DNA of 64,000 nucleotides, taken from assembly GCF_014647055.1 (NCBI RefSeq), contig NZ_BMOL01000016.1:1-64000 (forward strand). The letters are read 5' to 3'. Numbering within the stretch: position 1 is the first letter of the stretch; each line of letters begins with the position of its first letter. Shown in pieces: positions 54,625-64,000 of the stretch. The position numbers and the translations under genes were made by a program. Source of the DNA: Deinococcus aerolatus (GTDB lineage Bacteria; Deinococcota; Deinococci; Deinococcales; Deinococcaceae). The notes under the pieces were generated by a model that worked only from the letters and a program-made list of their open reading frames with translations, did no database searches and had not been told where the DNA came from.

Positions 54625-55529
54625 CCGCCTTCACCGTGCGTGCTCCGGCCAGCAGCGCCAACCTAGGACCGGGCTTTGACAGCCTGGGTCTGAGCGTGCC
54701 GCTGTACACCACCCTGCGCGTCTCTCCAGGCAGCACAACCCAGGTGGTGCCGCTGGGACCGGGGCTGGAGGGCACGCCCGCCGACGAGAGCAACTATGTG
54801 TATCAGGCGATGCTGCTGGTGGCACGGCGCACTGGCCTGATGCTGCCGCCCGCCCGCATCGAGATCAGCAGCGAGGTGCCGCTGGCCCGCGGCCTGGGCA
54901 GCAGCGCCGCCGCCCTGGTGGCCGGCATCGTGGCCGCCAACGAGTTGCTGGGCCGCCCGCTGGACAGCGGCGCCGTGCTGGACGTGGCTGCCCGCGAGGA
55001 GGGCCACCCCGACAACGTGGCTCCGGCGCTGTTCGGCGGCATCGTGGTGGCGACGCTGGACAAGCTGGGCACGCATTACGTGCGGCTGGACCCGCCCGCG
55101 AATCTGGGCGTGACCGTGCTGATTCCAGACTTTGAACTCAGTACCAGCAAGGCCCGCGCCGTACTGCCGCGCGAGTACAGCCGGGCGGACGCTGTCCACG
55201 CGCTGTCGCACGCTGCGCTGCTGGCCGCCGCCCTGTCCCAGGGGCGACTGGACCTGTTGCGGCACGCCATGCAGGACTACATTCACCAGATCTGGCGGGC
55301 GCCGCTGGTGCCGGGGCTGAGCGATATTCTAGAGGACGCCTGGCGGCACGGGGCGCTGGGGGCTGCGCTGTCCGGCGCGGGGCCGACGGTGTTGTGCTTT
55401 CACGACACCCGCGAGGGCACCGCGCCGTTGCACACCTACCTGAACGGCGTGATGGCGAAGAACGGCCTGACCGGCCAGGTCATGGACTTCCCGATTGACA
55501 CCCAGGGCACCCTGGTCACCAGGAGCTGA
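54621..55529 (+). CDS. thrB: Homoserine kinase
   Basis: A 302-aa GHMP kinase phosphorylating homoserine in threonine synthesis. N-terminal [18 protein letters not shown], the ATP loop [16 protein letters not shown] (about residue 91) and the C-terminal [11 protein letters not shown] motif are intact. The ATG at 54621 has no Shine-Dalgarno but overlaps the stop of a leader ORF. thrA and thrC are not adjacent. Confidence 0.93.
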   Translation: MTAFTVRAPASSANLGPGFDSLGLSVPLYTTLRVSPGSTTQVVPLGPGLEGTPADESNYVYQAMLLVARRTGLMLPPARIEISSEVPLARGLGSSAAALVAGIVAANELLGRPLDSGAVLDVAAREEGHPDNVAPALFGGIVVATLDKLGTHYVRLDPPANLGVTVLIPDFELSTSKARAVLPREYSRADAVHALSHAALLAAALSQGRLDLLRHAMQDYIHQIWRAPLVPGLSDILEDAWRHGALGAALSGAGPTVLCFHDTREGTAPLHTYLNGVMAKNGLTGQVMDFPIDTQGTLVTRS

Positions 55530-55541
55530 GCAGCGTCTTTC

Positions 55542-55751
55542 CTATTTCATGCCCTCGTTGCCCGTCTGCTTGATCTGCTCCATCTTCCCCATTGCCTCCA
55601 GCCAGTCGTGCTCGCCGATGGCGCTTACGTCCTGACCCGCGTAACCTTCGGCCAGCACCTCGCGCATGGCCTCGGCCTCGCGCAGGCTGGTGGCCTCGCG
55701 GCCCATGCGGTCCAGGATGGGATCCAGGCTCATCGTGCGGCTGATTTGCAT
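55542..55751 (-). CDS. Small acidic protein of unknown function
   Basis: A 69-aa helical protein, MQISRTMSLDPILDRMGREA at the N-terminus. TAGCGT (55758-55763) ends six bases before the ATG at 55751, so this start is preferred over the one six codons inside. It converges with thrB. No domain recognised. Confidence 0.6.
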   Translation of the reverse strand: MQISRTMSLDPILDRMGREATSLREAEAMREVLAEGYAGQDVSAIGEHDWLEAMGKMEQIKQTGNEGMK

Positions 55752-55865
55752 GCCTCCACGCTAGCGGGGCCGGGGCGGACCGGCGTGAGGACACGGCGGC
55801 AGGTTCTTTAGACGCGGGCCGCAGGGCTGGATGGTCCGAACGGCAGAATGCTCTAATCTGCGGCC

Positions 55866-57038
55866 ATGTGGATGTCATCACGGGCCAATGCCGTGCCGGG
55901 CAGCGTCTTTGCGCTGATGGACGCGGCGAAAAGCCGGGCGCGGGCGCGTGGGCTGCCGGTTATCGACCTGAGCATCGGCAGCAGCGATCAGTCGCCGCCG
56001 GAAGCGGTACTGGAGGCCTTGCGCGGGGCCACCCGCGACCCGCTGACCTACCGCTATCCGCTGTTCAGCGACACCGCGCCGCTGCGGGAAGCCGCCGCCG
56101 CCTACCTGCTGCGCCGCTTCGGGGTGGGGGTGGACCCGGACACCGAGGTCCTGCCCCTGATCGGCGCCCAGGAAGGGCTGGCCCACCTGCTGCTGGCCGT
56201 CACCGATCCCGGCGACACGCTATTGCTGCCGGATCCCGGTTACCCGCCGTACCTGGGCGCAGCGGCGGTGGCCGGGCTGAGAACCGTCCCGCTGCCGCTG
56301 CTGACCGAACGCGGCTTTCTGCCTGATCTGGACGCAGTTTCTGCCAGTGTCCACCCCCGCGCCCTGCTGCTGAACTACCCCAACAACCCGACCTCGGCGG
56401 TGGCGGACGCGGCCTTTTTTCAAGAGGTGGTGGAATGGTGCGGGGCACGCGGCACCCTCCTGATTCACGATCACCCCTACGCGGAGCTGACGTTTGGCGA
56501 CTACCGCGCCCCCAGCGCCCTGGAGGCGGGCATACACGGCGTGGTCGAAGTGCACTCCTTGAGCAAGACGCACCACATGGGCGGCTTCCGGGTGGGCTTT
56601 GCTGCCGGGGACGCCGGGGCCATTGCCGCGCTGGCGCGCGTGAAGGGTGCGGTGGACTTCCACGCGTACCTGGGCATCCAGCGGGCCGCCGCCCTGGCGC
56701 TGGGCCTGCCGGACGCGGTGGGGCGCACCGGGGCCGCTGTCTTCCAGGCCCGCCGTGACGCGCTGGTGCCGGCCCTGCACACCCTGGGCTGGGAGGTGCA
56801 GTGGCCCCAGGCCAGCATGTACGCCTGGGCGCGGGTGCCGGGACTGACCGACAGCGTGGCCTACGCGGTTCGCGCCGCCGAGGACTGCGGCGTGGTGGTC
56901 AGCCCCGGCCGGGCCTTCGGGGAACGCGGCGAGGGCTTCGTGCGTTTTGCGCTGGTGCAGCCGCCCGAGGTGCTGGTGGAGGCGGCGCGGCGGCTGGCCG
57001 GGGTTGGGGTGGCGGAAGCCGTCGTCAGCACACGGTAA
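55866..57038 (+). CDS. Class-I aminotransferase
   Basis: A 390-aa fold-type-I PLP enzyme. It shows [16 protein letters not shown], the [11 protein letters not shown] motif, the Asp in IHDHPYAE and the Schiff-base Lys in [15 protein letters not shown]. It is related to LL-diaminopimelate and other aminotransferases; substrate uncertain. TAATCT (55854-55859) ends six bases before the ATG. Confidence 0.88.
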   Translation: MWMSSRANAVPGSVFALMDAAKSRARARGLPVIDLSIGSSDQSPPEAVLEALRGATRDPLTYRYPLFSDTAPLREAAAAYLLRRFGVGVDPDTEVLPLIGAQEGLAHLLLAVTDPGDTLLLPDPGYPPYLGAAAVAGLRTVPLPLLTERGFLPDLDAVSASVHPRALLLNYPNNPTSAVADAAFFQEVVEWCGARGTLLIHDHPYAELTFGDYRAPSALEAGIHGVVEVHSLSKTHHMGGFRVGFAAGDAGAIAALARVKGAVDFHAYLGIQRAAALALGLPDAVGRTGAAVFQARRDALVPALHTLGWEVQWPQASMYAWARVPGLTDSVAYAVRAAEDCGVVVSPGRAFGERGEGFVRFALVQPPEVLVEAARRLAGVGVAEAVVSTR

Positions 57039-57047
57039 CGCCGCACC

Positions 57048-59678
57048 CTATCCCGCCGGGACGCCCGGCCCGCGCTCGATCACGCTCAACCCCGCGAACT
57101 TGAGCAGCAGACGCTTCTGGCCCACGCCGGGGAAATACACCAGCACCTCGCGCCTGTCCCCCTGATGGAAACCGCCCATGAACACGCCGTCGCCGAATTT
57201 GGCGTGGCGCAGCCGCAGCGGCTGGGTGCTGCTGACCGCCCGTTGCAGCTCACGGCTGGGAATGCCCAGGCGGGCGCTGACCTCGGGCAGGGACAGGCCG
57301 TGCAGGTCCAGCAGTTCCCGCGCCTGCAGCGGCCACGATGGGGCCAGTTCGGGGACGGGGTCAGGGGCGGCGGCCTGCGCTTCCGGCGCGGCCTGCACGC
57401 CCAGCACCCCCTCCAGAAACAGCCGGGTGGCGTGCTTGTCGGTGGGGCGGCGCTCCCCGCTGGGCAGGTACGGGGAATAGCAGCGCGACACCGCAATGCA
57501 CTCGTAGCAGCCTTCCGGGTTCTTGCAGCAGGGCTTGGAACACAGCGCCAGGGCGCGGGCCAGCAGGTCGTCCAGTTGCTCGTAGGCACGGCGCGACACG
57601 CCCAGGCCGCCCAGCCAGTCGTCGTACAGGAAGAAGTAGGCATCGTGGCCGCCCCGGAATGCCCCGGCCAGATCGTTGTCGTCGCAGGCCACCCGCTCTG
57701 GCGTGACCTTTTGCAGCAGGTGCTTGAGGGTATGGGCCACGGCGCTGGGCCGCTCGGTGGCGCGGGGGTCCAGCCCGATTTCCAGCGCACTGGTGCGGAA
57801 CGGTGGCAGCTCGGTGGGCGCGTCGTACAGGTGTTCGGACAATTTATGGTCCTGCATGCGGTCCTGAATGCGGCCCCCGCAGCGGGCGCAGGTGCGTTCG
57901 GCGGGCCCGGGATCGCGGTCGCAACCCACACACACGCGCTCAAAGACTTGCCGCAGCATCTGGTAGCCGGTGTAGCGGCGGCGGATGCTGACCTCGCCGT
58001 GTCGGTACGCCAGCGGCCCGCGCCGCTGCCACGGGGTCATCTGGCCGGGCGTGACCTCGATGCTGTACAGCCCGCGCGTGAACAGGTTCTCGGCGCTGAA
58101 TCTCTCCACAATGATCGCGGTGCCGGCGGGGTGCTTCTCCCAGTGCAGCACCTTGTAGCCCTGGCCGTCCAGGGTGAACACCGCGCCCTCGTGCTTCTCG
58201 GTCAGGGCGTAGTGCTGGCTGGGCGATTCCAGCGGGGCGTCCAGCGCTTTTGCGCCCAGCCGTTCCCAGTCGGCGGCCTCCACCACGGCGTATTTCAGGC
58301 TGCCCTCGCCGCGCAGGTTCCAGTATTTCTGCGCTTCCACGGCGGCGGGGTGCGGCCCGCGCAGACCTGCCGCGCCGTACTCCTCGTTCTGGCGGGCGCG
58401 GTGCCGGGGCGACAGATACGGGTTGGCTGCCTCCACCACCGCCTTCTCGATCGGGCCGGTCAGCAGTTCCAGAAAGTTGCCGGAGTTGCTGTAAAAGGCG
58501 TCGGCGGGTTGCGGCACGCCCTGCTCGTTCAGCGCGGGCAGGTACAGCACCAGCCCCGGCGCCACCCGCCCGGCGCGGCCCGCCATCTGCCGGAAGGCCA
58601 TGCGCGAGCCTGGATAGCCGTCGATGATCACCACCTCCAGGTCCCCGATGTCCACCCCGGCCTCCAGCGCGTTGGTGGCGAACATCACGCCGCTCCCCGC
58701 GCGGCGGAACTCGGTCAGGCGGCCCTCGCGGTCGCTGGTGCCGGCCATGTACAGGTGGGCGTGCCTGGCGTACTGCGGCTGGGCGCGGTAGGTGCCGTAC
58801 AGCCGCGCGGCCCGGCTGCGGCCCCGGAAAAAGGCCAGCACCTTCAGGTCGTAGCGCTGAGACGCCTCCATCACGGCGTTCCAGAAGCGGCGAGGCTGGC
58901 CCCGGTGGTCCGCCAGATAGAAGCGTTTGCCGGGCCGGGCCGCGCCGGATTCCGAGACCTCCACCGCGTCCACGCCGATCAGTTCGCGGGCGAATTCGGC
59001 GGGGTTGCCGATGGTGGCGGTGCTCAGCACCACCTGGGGACTCGCCCCCAGCGCCCGCGACAGCTCCAGCAGGCGGCGCAGCAGGCCCGCCACCTCCGAG
59101 CCAAAGCCGCCCCGGTAGGTGTGGGCCTCGTCCAGCACGATAAACGACAGGTTCTTCAGGAACTCGCGCACGCGGGGGTGGGTCAGGGACCAGTGCAGCT
59201 TGTCGGGCGTGGCCGTGACCATCCGCACACCGTCCGCGAAGGCGTCGGCGGCCTGTGCGCTGCTCTGGAACGCGCCGATGTCCCAGCCGAAGCCGCCCTT
59301 CTCTTTGAAGGTCAGCAGCTTGTCGCGCTGGTCCTGTCCCAGCGCCACGAGTGGATACACGAACAGCGCCGTTGCATGTTTATCCCGCTCCAGCCGGTCA
59401 AAGACGGCGGGGAAAAAGGCCCCGGTCTTGCCGCTGGCCGTCGGCGTGGTCACGATGACATGCCGGCCCTCGTGCATCAGGCGGTACGTCTCGGCCTGGT
59501 GGGCGTACACCTGCCCGAAGCCGAAGCCGCGCGCCACCGCCGGGCTCCAGCCCAGTTCACCCACCCCCACGGTGCAGGCCGGGGCGGCCTCTTCCTCATG
59601 CAGCCGCGCCGCGCCGCCGCCCAGGGTGTCGCGCAGAAACCCCTCCAGGCGGGCAAATGGGGAACGGGCGGGCAGCAT
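57048..59678 (-). CDS. DEAD/DEAH-box helicase with DUF1998 (MrfA/Hrq1-like)
   Basis: An 876-aa superfamily-2 helicase. Walker [18 protein letters not shown] in [12 protein letters not shown], motif [11 protein letters not shown] and motif [10 protein letters not shown] are in order. A zinc-finger-like Cys set (CVGC and CARC) sits in the middle, and the C-terminal DUF1998 has the four-Cys group near [11 protein letters not shown]. MrfA of B. subtilis repairs mitomycin C damage, a fitting role in this genus. TAGACT (59687-59692) ends eight bases before the ATG. Confidence 0.93.
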   Translation of the reverse strand: MLPARSPFARLEGFLRDTLGGGAARLHEEEAAPACTVGVGELGWSPAVARGFGFGQVYAHQAETYRLMHEGRHVIVTTPTASGKTGAFFPAVFDRLERDKHATALFVYPLVALGQDQRDKLLTFKEKGGFGWDIGAFQSSAQAADAFADGVRMVTATPDKLHWSLTHPRVREFLKNLSFIVLDEAHTYRGGFGSEVAGLLRRLLELSRALGASPQVVLSTATIGNPAEFARELIGVDAVEVSESGAARPGKRFYLADHRGQPRRFWNAVMEASQRYDLKVLAFFRGRSRAARLYGTYRAQPQYARHAHLYMAGTSDREGRLTEFRRAGSGVMFATNALEAGVDIGDLEVVIIDGYPGSRMAFRQMAGRAGRVAPGLVLYLPALNEQGVPQPADAFYSNSGNFLELLTGPIEKAVVEAANPYLSPRHRARQNEEYGAAGLRGPHPAAVEAQKYWNLRGEGSLKYAVVEAADWERLGAKALDAPLESPSQHYALTEKHEGAVFTLDGQGYKVLHWEKHPAGTAIIVERFSAENLFTRGLYSIEVTPGQMTPWQRRGPLAYRHGEVSIRRRYTGYQMLRQVFERVCVGCDRDPGPAERTCARCGGRIQDRMQDHKLSEHLYDAPTELPPFRTSALEIGLDPRATERPSAVAHTLKHLLQKVTPERVACDDNDLAGAFRGGHDAYFFLYDDWLGGLGVSRRAYEQLDDLLARALALCSKPCCKNPEGCYECIAVSRCYSPYLPSGERRPTDKHATRLFLEGVLGVQAAPEAQAAAPDPVPELAPSWPLQARELLDLHGLSLPEVSARLGIPSRELQRAVSSTQPLRLRHAKFGDGVFMGGFHQGDRREVLVYFPGVGQKRLLLKFAGLSVIERGPGVPAG

Positions 59679-59739
59679 CGCGGCTCAGTCTAGGCGGGTT
59701 GTACGCGGGGAAAAGTGCGCGGGGAAAGGCTCGCCCCGC

Positions 59740-59991
59740 CTACGCGTCGTCCTCCTCCGCCTGTGCATCGTCTGACTGTGTTCCGTCCAGAGCTGCGCCA
59801 TCGGCCCAGTCCCCGGCCAGCACGGCCCGCACGGCCTCAATGCGGTCCCGGCACTGCGCGTAGGCCTCGCGGGCCTCCTCCAGCAGCGGCAGAACGCGGT
59901 CCAGATCGGCCTCGCCGGTTTCGAGTTCGGCGGCGATGCGCGACAGCCGCGCGTAGGCGTCGCGGTAGGCGGTGGATGTATCGGCGCTCAT
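59740..59991 (-). CDS. xseB: Exodeoxyribonuclease VII small subunit
   Basis: An 83-aa protein with the XseB core LSRIAAELETGEADLDRVLP followed by LLEEAREAYAQCRDRI, which packs as a coiled coil onto XseA, and an acidic tail. xseA is not adjacent. TAGCAT (60000-60005) ends eight bases before the ATG. Confidence 0.9.
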   Translation of the reverse strand: MSADTSTAYRDAYARLSRIAAELETGEADLDRVLPLLEEAREAYAQCRDRIEAVRAVLAGDWADGAALDGTQSDDAQAEEDDA

Positions 59992-60024
59992 GGCCCCACA
60001 TGCTAGCGCCCGCTAGGCTGCGGC

Positions 60025-60687
60025 ATGGCCCCGCCCACTGACTTCAAGCACTTTGACCTGACGGCCCTGCCCAACTCGGCGCGATACAAGCTGCTGACCG
60101 CCACCGTCGTGCCGCGCCCGATTGCCTGGGTCTGCACGCTGGGCGCGGACGGCGTGCCGAATCTGGCCCCCTACAGCTTTTTTGGGCTGATGGGCTCCGA
60201 TCCGCCCATCGTGACCTTCGCCCCCGGAGACCGCGCCGACGGCACCCCCAAGGATACGGCGCTGAACATCGGGCCGGGCGGCGGGTTCAGCGTCAATCTG
60301 GTCAGCGCGGCGCTGGCGCAGGTCATGAGCGACAGCGCCACCGATTTCCCGCATGGCATGGCGGAGGTCACCCAGCTGGGCATCGAGCTTGAGCCGGGCG
60401 TCCGCATCACCGTGCCGCGCGTGCGGGCCAGCCCCGCCACGCTGGAATGCGTGGAGGTGCAGACCGTACAGATTGGGAACACCCGCATCATCCTGGGCAA
60501 AGTGATTGGTCTGAGCCTGCGCGCCGACGCCGTTCTGAACGAGGAAAAGCATTACGTGGACACGGCGGCACTGGACCTGATCGGGCGCATGGGGGGGCGC
60601 GGCGGCTACACCCGCACCCGCGACGGCTTCGAGATCGCGCGGACGACGTATGCCGAGTGGCAGGCGCGGGAAGGACTGGAGGACTGA
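60025..60687 (+). CDS. Flavin reductase-like protein
   Basis: A 220-aa split-barrel FMN-binding protein with PRPIAWVCTLGADGVPNLAP near residue 31 and YSFFGLMGSDPP. Members use NAD(P)H to reduce flavin or act as small oxidoreductases. TAGGCT (60014-60019) ends five bases before the ATG. Confidence 0.88.
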   Translation: MAPPTDFKHFDLTALPNSARYKLLTATVVPRPIAWVCTLGADGVPNLAPYSFFGLMGSDPPIVTFAPGDRADGTPKDTALNIGPGGGFSVNLVSAALAQVMSDSATDFPHGMAEVTQLGIELEPGVRITVPRVRASPATLECVEVQTVQIGNTRIILGKVIGLSLRADAVLNEEKHYVDTAALDLIGRMGGRGGYTRTRDGFEIARTTYAEWQAREGLED

Positions 60688-60702
60688 GACGAATTGCGGT
60701 TC

Positions 60703-61344
60703 TTAGCCCACCGGCTCGCCGCCTGCCCGGACGCGGTGGTTGTCGGCCCACAGGTAGCGGGCGGCCAGCGTGCGGTACGGCGTCCACCCGGCCAGCACCT
60801 CGTCGGCGGGCATGTCCGGATACAGCCGCGCCAGCCCCTGCCGCAGCGCCAGATCGCCAAGGCTGAACACGTCGGAGCGGGCCAGGGCGAACATCAGGAA
60901 CATCTCGGCGGTCCAGCGCCCGATGCCGGGCAGCGGCAGCAGCGCGGCGATCACCGCCTCGTCGGGCAGCGTGGCGATGTGGACAAAGTCCACCGTCCCG
61001 GCCTGCTCGGCCCCGGCAATGGCCTTCACTGTCCGCACCTTGGCCCACGACAGCCCCACCGCACGCAGCTCATCGCCGGGCGTCTGCAGCAGCGCCCTGG
61101 CGTCCAGGGTGCCCAGCCGGTCGAGCAGGCGGGCGTGGATGCTGGCGGCGGCCTTCACGCTCAACTGCTGGCCGTTGACGCTGCGGATCAGCGTGCCGAA
61201 CGGGCCAGGGGTGGGCGCCAGCACCGGCAGGTCGCCGTTGTGGGCGATCAACTCACGCATGGTGGGATCGCCGCTCAGGTGGGCGGCCGCGTCGGCGTGG
61301 TGGAGCAGCGGGAAGGAAGTGGGCATGGAGGTATTCAAACGCAT
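60703..61344 (-). CDS. DNA-3-methyladenine glycosylase (AlkA family)
   Basis: About 213 aa, an HhH-GPD base-excision glycosylase removing alkylated bases. The hairpin LPLPGIGRWTAEMFLMFALA and the catalytic Asp in SLGDLALRQG are present; QLSVKAAASIHARL is the conserved N-terminal part. Starts at 61422, 61356 and 61326 are also possible; 61344 is chosen as the best compromise with a GGAGG upstream. Confidence 0.88.
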   Translation of the reverse strand: MRLNTSMPTSFPLLHHADAAAHLSGDPTMRELIAHNGDLPVLAPTPGPFGTLIRSVNGQQLSVKAAASIHARLLDRLGTLDARALLQTPGDELRAVGLSWAKVRTVKAIAGAEQAGTVDFVHIATLPDEAVIAALLPLPGIGRWTAEMFLMFALARSDVFSLGDLALRQGLARLYPDMPADEVLAGWTPYRTLAARYLWADNHRVRAGGEPVG

Positions 61345-61428
61345 TTTCCCATGCATCCTCCGCAACAGGTCAAGACCGAATGGCCCCACAGTCACAAAGA
61401 GATCAGCCGTATCCCCCACCATGAACGC

Positions 61429-61923
61429 ATGAACCGTTTCCTCTCCCCCACCCTCTGCCTCGCTGTGTCCGGCCTGCTGCTTGCCTCCCCGGCTCTGGCC
61501 CAGACCCAGATCGGCGGCGTGACCCTGACCCCGATCAAGCCGGCAGCCACGGCCCCGGCCACCGCTTCCAGCACATCCAGCAGCGATTACGACGCTACGT
61601 CCATTCCCAGGGGCTACCGCGAGGTCCGGGGCCGCGTCACTGGCCCCAGCGAGGGCCTGCGCCTGCCGGCGGGCAGCCGGATCATGCTCAGCCTGGTGGA
61701 CCTGACGGCGGCAAAAGCCCTGGTGGACATCGAGTTCGGCACTTCACGTCTGTCCACGCCGTACCAGATGGTCTACAACCCGGTGCGACTGAACAGCACG
61801 CATAGGTACGCTGTTCGCGCCGTGGTTGCTGACAAGAAGGGCAAGGTTCTGTTCCGCAGCGCGGACGTGCCCCTGCCGGACGGCCAGCGGGTCACGCTGA
61901 ACGTGCCGGTGACCAACCGCTGA
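61429..61923 (+). CDS. Secreted YbaY/YscW-type protein
   Basis: A 164-aa protein with a signal peptide ending near ALAQTQ (about residue 25), a Ser/Thr/Ala-rich linker and a beta-sandwich domain (RGRVTGPSEGLRLPAGSRIM, then YQMVYNPVRLNSTHRYAVRA) like the YbaY/YscW family. The ATG overlaps the stop of a 3-codon ORF starting at 61421. Confidence 0.75.
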   Translation: MNRFLSPTLCLAVSGLLLASPALAQTQIGGVTLTPIKPAATAPATASSTSSSDYDATSIPRGYREVRGRVTGPSEGLRLPAGSRIMLSLVDLTAAKALVDIEFGTSRLSTPYQMVYNPVRLNSTHRYAVRAVVADKKGKVLFRSADVPLPDGQRVTLNVPVTNR

Positions 61924-61930
61924 CCCCCGG

Positions 61931-61981
61931 AAAAAACGGAGGCGGAACGCTCATGAACCGAGCGCTCCGCCTCCGTTTTTT
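61931..61981. terminator. Bidirectional terminator
   Basis: A 16-bp stem with one mismatch (CGGAGGCGGA... with ...TCCGCCTCCG) has six A before and six T after, so it works for both the YbaY-like gene and the convergent subtilisin gene. Confidence 0.92.
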
Positions 61982-61993
61982 CCCCTCCCGTCT

Positions 61994-63586
<1,593 letters not shown>

Positions 63587-63625
63587 GCAAAACCTCCAGA
63601 GAACTTCCCAAAACACGGCCAACAC

Positions 63626-63928
63626 AGGACATCAGACGCCGTCCCTCACAACCGAGGGAGGTTCTAAAACAGACCCGAATGAACGTTTAGGAATTGGAGA
63701 AATCATAGGGGCGGGAGTGGACCCATGGTGTGAAATACCCGACGCACATTGATTTCACAACACTCATTAATGGATGCTACAGGAAAGCCGTTACAAAGCG
63801 ACCTTCATGTAATTTTATTCAGTTTCACTGTATATCTTCACATGTCTAAAGCTCAAGTTGGACAGAAAGCAGTTCCTTAGGGGGCAGCCAGGACAGGAGT
63901 CTGTACCCTGACTGGCTGAAGGTCACCG
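63626..63928. other. AT-rich intergenic region
   Basis: About 300 bases, less GC-rich than the surroundings, between the end of an SDR gene and the protease start. It should hold the promoter of the protease gene. No ORF or terminator is convincing. Confidence 0.5.
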
Positions 63929-64000
63929 CTACAGGTTCCAGCCCCCCGCCACCTCCAGCTCCTGCCCGGTCACGTAGTCGCTGGCGCGCACAAAATACAG
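63929..64000 (-). CDS. SDR-family oxidoreductase, C-terminal end (cut by window edge)
   Basis: The last 23 codons read LYFVRASDYVTGQELEVAGG and end at TAG 63929-63931. The ASDYVTGQ...V.GGW ending is typical of FabG-like short-chain dehydrogenases. The rest lies beyond base 64000. Confidence 0.8.
   Translation of the reverse strand: MYFVRASDYVTGQELEVAGGWNL

Noticed and set aside
57165..59693. 842-codon + strand frame opposite the DUF1998 helicase
   Set aside because: Antisense shadow; every helicase motif is on the minus strand.

Overview
The window is high-GC DNA that reads as a Deinococcus chromosome (inferred from gene content and style, not from a search). Signs are the Deinococcus-type gene set (NrdR, XseB, an AlkA-type glycosylase, a MrfA/DUF1998 helicase, split B12-binding mutase subunit, ccdA-ccmAB). 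A large fraction of genes also have a -10 box (TANNNT) ending about 6 bases before the start codon, the signature of leaderless mRNAs known to be common in this genus.

Layout. 1-2.5 kb: end of an IS630-type transposase, thioredoxin reductase, an orphan Zn/Mn-type binding protein with a metalloregulator box, and a decayed integrase. 2.5-18.8 kb: an IclR-controlled 15-kb cluster on the + strand with three peptide-type binding proteins, two DppBC-type permease pairs, five hydrolases (M28-, M20-, M19-, S33- and M24-like) and a cupin, but no ABC ATPase. Four of the hydrolases have changed metal-ligand motifs. 19-23 kb: tRNA-Ala(CGC), B12-binding mutase subunit, MFS transporter, XdhC-like and RraA-like proteins, a broken Uma2 gene. 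23-26.7 kb: class-III aminotransferase, lysine 2,3-aminomutase and a divergent Lrp regulator. 26.7-30.1 kb: trpE-trpG-trpD preceded by a leader peptide with four Trp codons and mutually exclusive hairpins, a textbook-style ribosome-mediated attenuator. 30.2-33.8 kb: ccdA-ccmA-ccmB, a zinc-ribbon protein, a catalytically degenerate SDR, nrdR. 33.8-39.1 kb: a frameshifted GNAT gene and a complete livGFKHM branched-chain amino-acid transporter. 39.2-49.9 kb: mostly single housekeeping genes (acyltransferase, EVE protein, BadF-type kinase, HtrA-like protease, GalM, RlmB, NTF2-like, PAS-GGDEF-EAL, hemolysin III). 49.9-52.6 kb: two inverted copies of a 140-bp MITE-like repeat around a CitE-like, a renalase-like and a thioesterase gene. 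52.6-64 kb: a solo PD-(D/E)XK/DUF4357 protein, GlsB-type membrane protein, homoserine kinase, class-I aminotransferase, DUF1998 helicase, xseB, flavin reductase, AlkA, YbaY-like protein, a subtilisin lipoprotein and the end of an SDR gene.

The most noteworthy signals are (1) the trp attenuator, apparently on a leaderless transcript; (2) a repeated architecture in which tiny ORFs, several of them leaderless, end in a short stop/start overlap with a gene that lacks an obvious Shine-Dalgarno (homoserine kinase, BadF kinase, renalase-like, livG, MFS, nrdR); and (3) the set of metal-hydrolase homologues with altered active-site residues in the IclR cluster.
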